The position numbers and the translations under genes were made by a program. The notes beneath the pieces were generated by a model that had not been told where the DNA came from, did not search any database, and was given only the letters and a program-made list of their open reading frames with translations. A stretch of DNA of 64,000 nt from Schistocerca nitens (lineage: Eukaryota > Arthropoda > Insecta > Orthoptera > Acrididae). The stretch is taken from assembly GCF_023898315.1 (NCBI RefSeq), contig NC_064614.1:497070109-497134108 (forward strand), read 5' to 3'. Each line of letters starts with the position of its first letter. The stretch's first letter is position 1. Below, piece after piece: positions 20,204-29,945 of this stretch.

Positions 20204-22530
20204 AAGCATCGAGTGACATTATACTGAGTGCACTATCCGAAAATTACCTCGAGCAATTAAACAGAGAACCAACTCGTGGAGATAACATCTTGGACCTACT
20301 GATAACAAACAGACCCGAACTTTACGACTCTGTAAGTGCAGAACAGGGAATCAGTGATCATAAGGCCGTTGCAGCATCCCTGAATATAGGAAATATAATA
20401 GGAATATAAAAAAAGGGAGAAAGGTGTACCTGTTTAGCAAGAGTAATAGAAGGCAGATTTCAGACTAACAGATCAAAACGAAAATTTCTGTTCCGACACT
20501 GACAATGTTGAGTGTTTATGGAAAAAGTTCAAGGCAATCGTAAAATGCGTTTTAAACAGGTACGTGCCGAGTAAAACTGTGAGGGACGGGAAAAACCCAC
20601 CGTGGTTCAACAACAAAGTTAGGAAAGTACTCCGAAAGCAAAGAGGGCTTCACTCCAAGTTTAAATGCAGCCAAAACCTCTCAGACAAACATAAGCTAAA
20701 CGATGTCAAAGTTAGCGCAAGGAGGGCTATGCGTGAAGCGTCCAGTGAATTCAAAAGTAAAATTCTATGTACCGACTTGACAGGAAATCCTAGGAAGTTC
20801 TGGTCCTGCGTTAAATCAGTAAGTGGCTCGAAACAGCATATCCAGACACTCCGGGATGATGATGACATTGAAACAGAGGATGACACGCGTAAAGCTGAAA
20901 TACTAAACACCTTATTCCAAAGCTGTTTCACAGAGGAAGACCGCACTGCAGTTCCTTCTCTAAATCCTCGCACAAACGAAAAAATGGCTGACATCGAAAT
21001 AAGTGTCCAAGGAATAGAAAAGCAACTGGAATCACTCAACAGAAGAAAGGCCACTGGACCTGACGGGACACCAATTCGATTCTACACAGAGTACGCGAAA
21101 GAACTTGCCCCCCTTCTAACAGCCGTGTACCGCAAGTCTCTAGAGGAACGGAAGGTTCCAATTGATTGGAAAAGAGCACAGGTAGTCCCAGTCTTCAAGA
21201 AGGGTCGTCGAGCAGATGCGCAAAACTATAGACCTATATCTTTGACGCCGATCTGTTGTAGAATTTTAGAACATGTTTTTTGCTCGTGTATCATGTCGTT
21301 TTTGGAAACCCAGAATCTACTCTGTAGGAGTCAACAGGGATTCCGGAAACAGCGATCGTGTGAGACCCAACTCGCTTTATTTGTTCATGAGACCCAGAAA
21401 ATATTAGATACAGGCTCCCAGGTAGATGCTATTTTCCTTGACTTCTGAAAGGCATTCGATACAGTTCCGAACTGTCGCCTGATAAACAAAGTAAGATCCT
21501 ACGGAATATCAGACCAGCTGTGTGGCTGGATTGAAGAGTTTTTAGCAAACAGAACACAGCATGTTGTTATCAATGGAGAGACGTCTACAGACGTTAAGGT
21601 AACCTCTGGCGTGCCACAGGGGAGTGTTATGGGACCATTGCTTTTCACAATATATATGAATGACCTAGTAGATAGTGTCGGAAGTTGCATGCGGCTTTTC
21701 GCGGATGATGCTTTAGTATACAGAGAAGTTGCAGTATTAGAAAATTGTAGCGAAATGCAGGAAGATCTGCAGCGGATAGGCACTTGGTGCAGGGGGTGGC
21801 AACTGACCCTTAACATAGACAAATGTAATGTATTGCGAATACATAGAAAGAAGGATCCTTTACTGTATGATTATATGATAGCGGAACAAACACTGGTAGC
21901 AGTTACTTCCGTAAAATATCTGGGAGTATGCGTACGGAACGATTTGAAGTGGAATGATCATATAAAATTAATTGTTGGTAAGGCGGATACCAGGTTGAGA
22001 TTCATTGGGAGAGTCCTTAGAAAATGGAGTCCATCAACAAAGGAGGTGGCTTACAAAACACTCGTTCGACCTATACTTGAGTATTGCTCATCAGTGTGGG
22101 ATCCGTACCGGATCGGGTTGACGGAGGAGATAGAGAAGATCCAAAGAAGAGCGGCGCGTTTCGTCACAGGGTTATTTGGTAACCGTGATAGCGTTACGGA
22201 GATGTTTAGCAAACTCAAGTGGCAGACTCTGCAAGAGAGGCGCTCTGCATCGCGGTGTAGCTTAGCTTGCTCGCCAGGTTTCGAGAGGGTGCGTTTCTGG
22301 ATGAGGTATCGAAGATATTGCTTCCTCCTGCTTATACCTCCCGAGGAGATCACGAATGTAAAATTAGAGAGATTAGAGCGCGCACGGAGGCTTTCCGACA
22401 GTCGTTCTTCCCGCGAACCATACGCGACTGGAACAGAAAAGGGAGGTAATGACAGTGGCACGTAAAGTGCCCTCCGCGACACACCATTGGGTGGCTTGCG
22501 GAGTATAAATGTAGATGCAGATGTAGATGA
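20204..22530 (+). mobile_element. 5'-truncated LINE (CR1/jockey group)
   Basis: The LINE interrupts the left foldback arm between CCAATGCAA and a CAGTAATTTATGAG segment; the intact right arm shows these joined. It begins inside the endonuclease domain and ends in a (GTAGAT)n-type tail, GTAGATGCAGATGTAGATG. The 3' untranslated part (GTGCCCTCCGCGACACACC) resembles that of the LINE scrap ending near 48000, so both belong to related families. It is the best preserved retroelement in the window. Confidence 0.85.
20210..22465 (+). pseudogene. LINE ORF2: endonuclease tail and reverse transcriptase
   Basis: The order of parts is the end of an APE-type endonuclease (DNILDLLITNRPEL, GISDHKAV, 20280-20370), a linker, then the RT domain. 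RT landmarks are KATGPDGTPIRFY, NYRPISLTP, QQGFRKQRSC, DAIFLDF (21430), a VTSGVPQGSVMGPLLFTIYM block and FADDALV, the catalytic Asp pair (about 21700). The thumb follows with SVKYLGVCV, RPILEYCSSVWDP and IQRRAARFVTG. A stop codon interrupts directly after DAIFLDF (21446) and the 5' side has frame changes near 20400-20560. The rest of the RT is open over long stretches (20564-21448 and 21611-22465). It encoded the enzyme that copies LINE RNA at the target site. Confidence 0.88.
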
Positions 22531-23072
22531 ACATCAGTAATTTATGAGTTATTATGCAGAACAATTCTATTATAACCATATTACATAATGGGTAATTTTA
22601 ATGAACTAATTATATTTTTTTGGTCATTTCCGTTAAAATTCCATCACTCTGGACATTAACCATTTACGTGGTATCACTAAATACAAATGAAGCTGTCTAT
22701 GCACAATCGTTTTATGATAGGTTAATATCAGGTCTTAAAAAAGGGGAGTAAATATTTATAATTTTTTTTAAATACTGGACTATAAAAAGGAGAACATACG
22801 CATTGCCAATTAGACACATGTTAGGTAAACTTCATCATTTTCTAGTAGTGAACGGTGGGCAAGGTAGAGTAGAGTTACAGTTACAAAATTCTGCACTGTC
22901 ATCATATTAAAGAAACAGTAGCGTAATTTACTTAGGCAACTTCGTTCCTAACACCACGAAACAAATGGTAAGGGACCGAAAAAATGGTGTGAAACCCAGT
23001 AATACAAGGTAGTTAAAAGTGTAAAATACATGCTAATCAATTTAAAAAACTATTCATTCCACTAAAAGTAAA

Positions 23073-23154
23073 ACGGAACAATCTCTACACGTGGGGGTCA
23101 ACAGGTTGACGATACTTGAATTGTTTCCCCTACGTGTAGAGATTGTTCCGTTTC
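23073..23154. repeat. Hairpin inside the foldback centre
   Basis: AACGGAACAATCTCTACACG (from 23073) and CGTGTAGAGATTGTTCCGTT (to 23154) are perfect inverted copies about 40 bp apart. Confidence 0.85.
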
Positions 23155-23735
23155 GTACTGATTACAAGTTAATGGTTCACGTGTTTATACACAGATTTTA
23201 CCTACGTTGGAGTGCAATATGTTGTTACTTCGATGAGTGTACGTATGCGTCGAATAGTCTGGTTCGCGATACTGTAAGGAGAACACTTCCACGATTTTGT
23301 ATCCTTGATGCTGAAGTTATCTTGGTTATGATTTGCGAACCACTAGTTTTGATTTCATACTAGTCTCTACATGCCTTCCGCATGGAACACGCCCATGTCA
23401 CCACAGACTACTAGTGTTAGCCACTTATGATCACTATCCACAAGTATGGTGTGTTACTTGTAAAATGTTGTCTACTTAGACGTCCTATACGTCATAATAA
23501 CGAAGCATGACCGTTTCTCCGTCCGCTTACCGCGTGTTACTGTTACATCACTTTTAGAATGACTTAGCTTCCTTGTAGATTTAATGTCAACTTGCTTGAC
23601 GATACTTGAACTGTTTCCCCCACATGTAGAGATTGTTCTGTTTAATACTGATTATAAGATAGTAGTTCATGTGTTTATATCCTCTTATACCTACTATAGA
23701 GTTCAATATGTGATCACTTCGATAAGTAACTTGCC
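23100..23735 (+). repeat. Direct duplication in the foldback centre
   Basis: A block of about 150 bp recurs about 485 bp downstream: TTGACGATACTTGAATTGTT at about 23105 and TTGACGATACTTGAACTGTT at about 23595. Each is followed by a diverged GTAGAGATTGTTC and TACTGATTA segment. It is an old internal duplication of unknown role. Confidence 0.75.
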
Positions 23736-24964
23736 CTCCTTAGACAGATTTTATACTTGGTACGTTATCAACTTCCGTTATTAGAGTCAGTTTATCTTAA
23801 ACAGTATATTGGTCTTATAGTCAAAATAATTGTGCTTCCAACTTTCATGCTCGTTTCTCGTAAATCACTGAGTAAGCGATATGCTTTAATTACCAATTCT
23901 ATACAATATCTGAATTATAAAGATAAGTAAAAAGAATAAGTCCCCATGTTGTAGTAGTGACTGGTCGAGTAGGCTATTTGCCCATAGTAAATAGAGATTA
24001 AGTGCATCATTGATTGTAATTAACTCGAATTGACACTCGATGAGATCACATACTTAATACATGATTTACACAGCGTGTATTTTACTGAGTGGTTGTGTTT
24101 GTGTGTATTTATTAGAGGAACAACAAATAGATTACATATATGACCGTTTTATTTCAACTGACATCACCTAGATTGCTTCTATTTAGAGCATTGCCGTGTA
24201 CTTTTGACCATGAAAACTTACTGGAATTGATTATTTTAGACCCTGGTCATAGCCTTCGATGAGACACCGACATAGAAATTATTTCAGCATTCCACTTTTA
24301 GTGGAATGAATGGTTTTTTAAATTGATTAGCATGTATCTTACACTTTTGACTGCCTTGTATTATTGGGTTTCACACCATTTTTTCGGTCTCTTACCATTT
24401 GTTTCGTGGTGTTAGGAACGAAGTTGCCTAAGTAAATTACGCTACTGTTTCTTTAATATGATGACAGTGCAGAATTTTGTAACTGTAACTCTACTCTACC
24501 TTGCCCACCGTTCACTACTAGAAAATGATGAAGTTTACCTAACATGTGTCTGATTGGCAATGCGTATGTTCTCCTTATTATAGTCCAGTATTTTAAAAAA
24601 ATTATAAATATTTACTCCCCTTTTTTAAGACCTGATATTAACCTATCATAAAACGATTGTGCATATACAGCTTCATTTGTATTTAGTGATACGACATAAA
24701 TGGTTAATGTCCAGAGTGATGGAATTTTAATGTAAATGACCCAAAATATAGTTAATTCATTAAAATTACTCATTATGTAATATGGTTATAATAGAATTGT
24801 TTTGCATGATAACTCATAAATTACTGTTGTTGCATTGGTTGTTTATGTATGGTATGTTCTATTCAGGGACTGAAGGTGGTGTTGTAACAACATCGAAACT
24901 AGTCGCCAATAAAACCAACACCTTAATACAGCTGGAGGAATTTCGTCATTTCTAACATAAATTT

Positions 24965-25390
24965 TGTGCAATGTCATGTAGCACAGGGTGTTCCATACAT
25001 ATGTTTTGTGGCTGGAAGTGCTTCATACAAATATTGTGTGACAGAGTGTGTGTTATGCCGATGATTGACAGAGGGTGCTTCATGCCAGTTTCGCACAGTA
25101 GAGTGTCCAACCTACTGAACTCACATATCAGAGGGTATTTCATAACAGTGTTGCATGGAAAAAAGTGCTTGTAACCAATTTTGTGTGGCAGAGGGTGCAT
25201 CGTACCTCTGTTGTGTTGCAATGGCACTTTGTATCAGTGTTGCATGGCAGAGGGCATTTTGTACAATGGTGCAAGACAGAGGTCATACAATACAGATCGT
25301 GCATGGTAGGGGGCACTTCATACCAATGGTATGTGGCATATGGTGCATCCGAATAATAATGCATGACAGAGGGTTCTTCATAATGATGTT
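24965..25390. repeat. 30-bp minisatellite, right block
   Basis: A diverged continuation of the array at 19790-19965: units such as GTGTTGCATGGCAGAGGGCA, with spacings near 30 bp or its multiples. Open frames on both strands result from the unit length. The foldback element lies exactly between the two blocks. Confidence 0.75.
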
Positions 25391-26110
25391 ACATTGGGAA
25401 ACGTAAGAAAACATCAGACAGAAAATGTAGCTTGTGCTGGACTGGCACTGGAGTCGGTTGGGCAGCAAGTGGCCCAGGCTGACACTGAATTCTACTACAG
25501 TCATGTGGGTTGCACTACACTGGCACTGCAGTTGCACTGAACTGCCTCAGCAGTTGAGCAGACAAAGCAGGATGGTAGTTCTCAGCTCGCATCATTGGCA
25601 TGAGATAACACTCCAAACACCAATCAAATATGGGACATATAACACTTGTACCTCTTGTGAACTTTCCTGATATGCTCTACTTAAATCGTTTGAGTTATAT
25701 GAAAGTGACGATATTTAGTTACTTAACACGAGCTGTGGGGCAAAGCCAATACAGGGGCAGTCTGCACTGTTACTGAATTTATTCACGATGGCAGACCCTC
25801 CCCCCACCCCTGCCCACTGGTGTAGATATCGCAATGTCACACTGATGACATCACTGGATGACTTCATAGGCTTTTTTCCCTTCCCCCTCCCACTTAGGGA
25901 GAGTCAGTACCATGGCACAAAGGGTGAAGCATGTTCACCACAGGGACTTTGCTGTAACCAACTGGTCCTATGATGGTTCAGAAGAAAAAAAAATGGGATT
26001 CTCCTTCCCTATAATATATGAGCATTAATTGTAGGTCCATTAAGATGTGGGAAGCCAAATCTTCTCATGCTGCTGCTAATACACACAGGTAGAGTCCTCT
26101 TTGCACATGT
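25391..26110. other. Unassigned, with dispersed repeat copy 2
   Basis: 25735-25900 is the second copy of the repeat described at 14640-14840. The rest shows no gene that I can recognise. Confidence 0.5.
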
Positions 26111-26620
26111 ATGAGAGCTCCCAAAAACACTATTTCAACTCAAATACTATCTATTTTGGGGATATTGCAAGGTGTCGACATTGTGACATACATGACATTC
26201 AGTGAAAGCAGTGATATCCCTCCACCAGAAAATGTAAAGCCAAACACTGCTTTCATATACAACGATGTTGCTATGGAATCCAGGATCAGATTTGGAGATA
26301 TTTCTGTTTTCGTCATATATGGGTGTTGCCATATTTTATTTGAGCTACATATATTTCAGAATCCCAAACTAGTTGCTGAGAGATAATGCAAAGCTCATTA
26401 TAACCTCCAAACAAGATGGTTTGAATTTAAGGCCCATTTACCAAGCCCACCTAGGGACTGATATGTCATTTAATGAATTTGTAAATATATGTGGAGACTG
26501 CTGGAATCGCACACGGTGTGGAGTTCTTGTTACTGGTGAAACAAGAAAACTGAATTATGGTAGATATGGACGAAATTTTCACGAGTCTGTGTTATATATG
26601 GGTATGAAAAGAGGTGATTG
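26111..26620 (+). pseudogene. Polinton packaging ATPase fossil (C-terminal half)
   Basis: Recognisable parts are NTAFIYNDVAME, in the position of the Walker B segment, and the Polinton ATPase tail DNAKLIITSKQDGLNLRPIY with TDMSFNEFVNICGDCW. In Polintons this FtsK/HerA-type ATPase pumps DNA into the capsid. It is broken. Confidence 0.7.
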
Positions 26621-26950
26621 CATCAGTATGCATCATATCAAGGACAAGTTCACAGCCATGTTGACCACTCAACCTGACAGTATGGGTGTACATAGACATA
26701 ACAGTCGCTTGTACATGGATGAAGAACTTCATGCGCTCGAACTAAAAGCTGGGAGTGTACACAATGAACCACTGATGTATTCCGAGACCCTTGTGAGACC
26801 GATCAGTACATTAAATAATATTTTTAATGTAACTGGAAAGAAAGTAAATGACTTAACTGTAAATGACTTAACTGTAAATGTCAATGCCGTAGAAAACTTA
26901 GTAGATAAGGTGTACCCTGCATAGAACGTTCCTTAGCATACAACAAGATA

Positions 26951-27364
26951 TTGAGTAAGCATAAAAGCATTCAGGCACAAAAGCCTGTTCGAGAGAAACT
27001 ATGGTTGCGAAGGCCAGAGAAACTAAGAGAAACAGTTAAGCCAGTTACTGAATCTCTAGGGCAACTGTCAGTAAAATTACATGATGATAACGATGATGCC
27101 ATTGCAGACTTCATTAACTGTCACAGGGATGCAAGGATAGACAGAATATCCAGCATCAAGAGGGTAAAACCGTATATGCTGGGAACACAGCCTATGAGTT
27201 TAACTAATAATACCATACAGATCGGTGATAGGGAATCTGAAGAAACAACAGGACTACGGAACCTTTTCCTCGGACTTCCGAAAACCCTAAATTATTCGCT
27301 GAAAGACCTGGGAATATATGGTGAAATCCTGCATTCCACTGATCTACATAAGAAAGCAAATTAA
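26951..27364 (+). pseudogene. Conserved Polinton protein fossil, function unknown
   Basis: The frame has a long polar N-terminal half. It then has an IGDRESEETTGLRNLFLGLP block, a SLKDLGIYGEILHSTDLHKK segment and a stop. I recall this C-terminal pattern (a Y/E-G-T-GL-LL core then Y--IL--T--HK) from many Polintons next to the ATPase or PLA2 genes. The counterpart in the large element is at 54716-54973. It carries no enzyme motif that I can name. Confidence 0.55.
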
Positions 27365-27689
27365 CCAAAAAGCCAAAGCAGTGTGAAATACAAAACCATT
27401 ACAAACCCTATATTAGATAGTGAAAACAGCAGCGGTGATGACACTCACATTCAGCATATAAGAGTGAACAATCGATTCCCGCAGTATACATATTATGACG
27501 ATCACAGTGAGCTAATAGATTGGTTATGATTTCTCATGGCAGCAGCTGTCACTAGTAATACAGCTCATTCAAATAAGGTTGTTTCAATAATTTCAGAGCA
27601 TAGAGAGAGAGAGTATGAACTGCACAAACAGTACATAAAACATACCCTCACAGGCACGTTATGATCAGAGGTTTGGATGATTTATGGCA

Positions 27690-28120
27690 GCGTTATCTTG
27701 TAGATATGAGAGAATATTCACATGTGAATAATTGTTTCAAGTATATTTCTATGCTCGTTGGTACACACTCTAGATCTGCTTAAGCAGTACCTGCAAAATC
27801 TAAAATGGGGAGAGATATAGCAGAGGTGTTTGAAAGTTTGTTACAGACAGGAATGGATCGATGTCTGGACAACCTTCATGGTGGAAAGTTTTAAGATAGG
27901 TATTTCAAGATCATGATGGGGAAGTGTGGAATACACCACTACTCAACATTCACCCACCTGAAGACGAATATCGAGGAACATCTGAACAGAGCAGTACAAG
28001 GTCAAATGTGGATGCATTTTAATCTTCATAGTCCATACAAATAGACAGATAGCCTCCCAGAAATAATTGCACAGTATAATCGAACCAAACATAGCACTAC
28101 AGAAATATGACCAGTTGATG
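27690..28120 (+). pseudogene. Polinton integrase fossil (core)
   Basis: Short recognisable parts are a DMREYSHVN-type segment near the first catalytic region, GIHHYSTFTHLK, and PEIIAQYNRTKHST near the end of the core. Polinton integrases are retroviral-type DDE enzymes that insert the element. It is broken. Confidence 0.7.
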
Positions 28121-28126
28121 TTTGTG

Positions 28127-28185
28127 AGCTGGCCACTGTGGCCGAGCGGTTCTAGGCGCTTCAGTCATGTTGCAGGAGCAGATAA
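28127..28185 (+). repeat. SINE head fragment
   Basis: GTGGCCGAGCGGTTCTAGGC is the A-box region of the same SINE family as at 51735. The B box and body are missing. It abuts the end of Polinton fossil 2. Confidence 0.7.
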
Positions 28186-29719
28186 TATGCCGCTGACGAA
28201 AATACTAATGTAACGGTAAACGTTAGCGATCTGAAGATGAGCTTTATAGTCTAAAACCAATTGTGGTATTGAACTAAGGCATTCTGGAGGTCTTTGTGGC
28301 CAGTTGCATTATTCATCAACAAAGAAATTTCTTATTTTGAGAAACATTGTAGTGTGACGTCTGTATAAGAGATCATCTTATCTCACCAAGAAATACAAAT
28401 AGCAGTTTTCGCAAGCTACTGTAGTAATCACAGTAACAAAAGGGCTTTTTACTAACTGTACGGCGTTATTTTGCTGATAGACTATCAAGGGGTAGACCTC
28501 AAACACCACCAACCGATTCGGCTCATATTTGGTAGGTCGCTTGTTTACACGCTAAAATGAAAGTTTCGAAAATATTATTGGTCGCCAAACCCCTAGTTTT
28601 GAGAAAACCACCTCTTAAGTCTATGATGCGCCATAAACTAAGAACTGACGGAATCGATAGATAATTGAAAATTGAACATTTTTCACCATACATGGGGTCC
28701 GAAAACTTATATTTTCTTAGAAATCGAGTTACAAAATATATTTGACTGCCACTTACCCATAAGGCAGACACTGATCAACGTTGGTGGAGCGACCAATGCA
28801 TATGGCTGTGAAGTAGAGAACATGCGTTTGATTCCCAAATACGTTCTGCAGTTTCTTTTTTCATTTGCATTTTTTTCGTCATCGAAATTGGTGGGAATGG
28901 GAAGTTTAGCAAGGTAAATAAATCCATAAGGAATAGTAACAAACAACACAAATTTGTCAAACAACTTGGATTAGTAAAGAATTAAAATTTTAAGCCTCGT
29001 TATATGAAGACAAGTCCGAGTAAGACTGCTGAAAAGATGACCACTCGAAGCACGTTATTGCATAAAGGAGAAAAACAAATCCTTGACGCAGTTGTAGAAT
29101 ACATAAAATAGCGCTATGTATATTGTGCAATATTCCATCGCAGTATCTGGAAAATTGTTGCCTAAAGCTTTCCTACACTTCTAAGAAACTGATGATTAAT
29201 TTGGTCCTCATGGTATAGAAGAGGTCAATCGTTTAAATGGTTCATTAAAAATGTTTATGTCTCTTGCTCCAAATCCAGTACACTGGCAAATTCTGTTTGC
29301 AAAACATATCTTGAGGACAATTTTTCCTGATAACAAGTGGACAAACTTATGCCGTCGATATGATAGCGAGTTTATAGATGATGAGGGTCAATCGACTTGC
29401 ACGGTAGAATTAATATTACTAAACAGCACTCCTGTGTGCCAGCTATGTGATTTTTACTTTTTTCGTCAAGTTAAATTAATTCAAAATGACAATCTTCTTC
29501 TGAAAACCCAGCAGTATTGCACAACCACACAGATGCAGAACGATTCACAGCATAATTCATGATGAACTTCCAGCATCCATTCTTAGGCAATGTTATCGTA
29601 CGTATGGTATGCATCAAAATTAAATTCCGCAAAGAAATGTTTTGAAATGTGAACCAGATCAGTATTTCGCTGAATTTCGGTAGGAACGAAGTAGTTGCGC
29701 TAAGATTGCGTTCATTAGC
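28186..29719. other. Unassigned
   Basis: At 28231 the sequence CTGAAGATGAGCTTTATAGT then CTAAAACC resembles the stem-loop motif of the foldback ends. An open frame at 29251-29562 (plus) encodes a Cys-containing 103-residue stretch with no domain that I know; it may be a remnant of an unrecognised element. No other gene signal was recognised. Confidence 0.4.
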
Positions 29720-29721
29720 TC

Positions 29722-29945
29722 CAGGATGAGATTTTCACTCTGCAGCAGAGTGTGCGCTGATATGAAACTTCCTGGCAGATTAAAACTGTGTGCCGGACCG
29801 AGACTCGAACTCGGGACCTTTGCCTTTCGCGGGCAAGTGCTCTACCAACTGAGCTACCCAAGCACAACACACGACCCGTCGTCACAGCTTTAATTCCGCC
29901 AGTACCTCGTCTCCTACCTTCCAAATTTCACAGAAGCTCTCCTGC
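29722..29945 (-). repeat. tRNA-derived SINE, second family
   Basis: The minus strand reads TGCTTGGGTAGCTCAGTTGG (A box) and GAGTTCGAGTCTCGG (B box), then a CTGCCAGGAAGTTTCATATC body and a GCAGAGTGAAAATCTCATCC end. The head is tRNA-like, but the anticodon loop is irregular (CGCGAAA). I recall this family as very abundant in grasshoppers. The leader (AGGTAGGAGACGAGGTACTG) extends to about 29945, where gypsy sequence begins. Confidence 0.8.

Larger units (their letters stand above)
20074..24959. mobile_element. Long foldback (terminal inverted repeat) element
   Basis: Arms of about 665 bp are inverted copies of one another. The left arm is 20074-20203 plus 22531-23069, split by a LINE. The right arm is 24294-24959. 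Both ends read TATGTTA, a short diverged spacer, then AAATGACGAAATTCCTCC. The arms are closely similar, with a few percent mismatches by eye. The 1.2-kb centre (23070-24293) has no recognised coding sequence. The element sits inside the 30-bp minisatellite. No convincing target duplication was found. It may be a nonautonomous DNA transposon; I cannot name the superfamily. Confidence 0.8.
26111..28125 (+). mobile_element. Polinton/adintovirus-like fossil 2 (fragment)
   Basis: On the plus strand, in order, there is a packaging ATPase part (26111-26620), a conserved Polinton protein of unknown function (26951-27364) and an integrase core (about 27690-28120). This order parallels part of the larger element at 53.4-58.5 kb, but the sequences differ enough to be another lineage. 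It is broken roughly a dozen times, and the capsid, protease and PLA2 genes between these parts are not seen. It ends abruptly at a truncated SINE near 28127. No terminal repeats were found. Confidence 0.75.

Noticed and set aside
20650-21054. Minus-strand frame of 134 residues
   Set aside because: Antisense shadow of the LINE reverse transcriptase frame.
29251-29562. Plus-strand 103-residue frame
   Set aside because: No motif, neighbour or composition supports a gene.
29790-29870. tRNA gene on the minus strand
   Set aside because: Irregular anticodon loop and a long SINE body and leader on either side.
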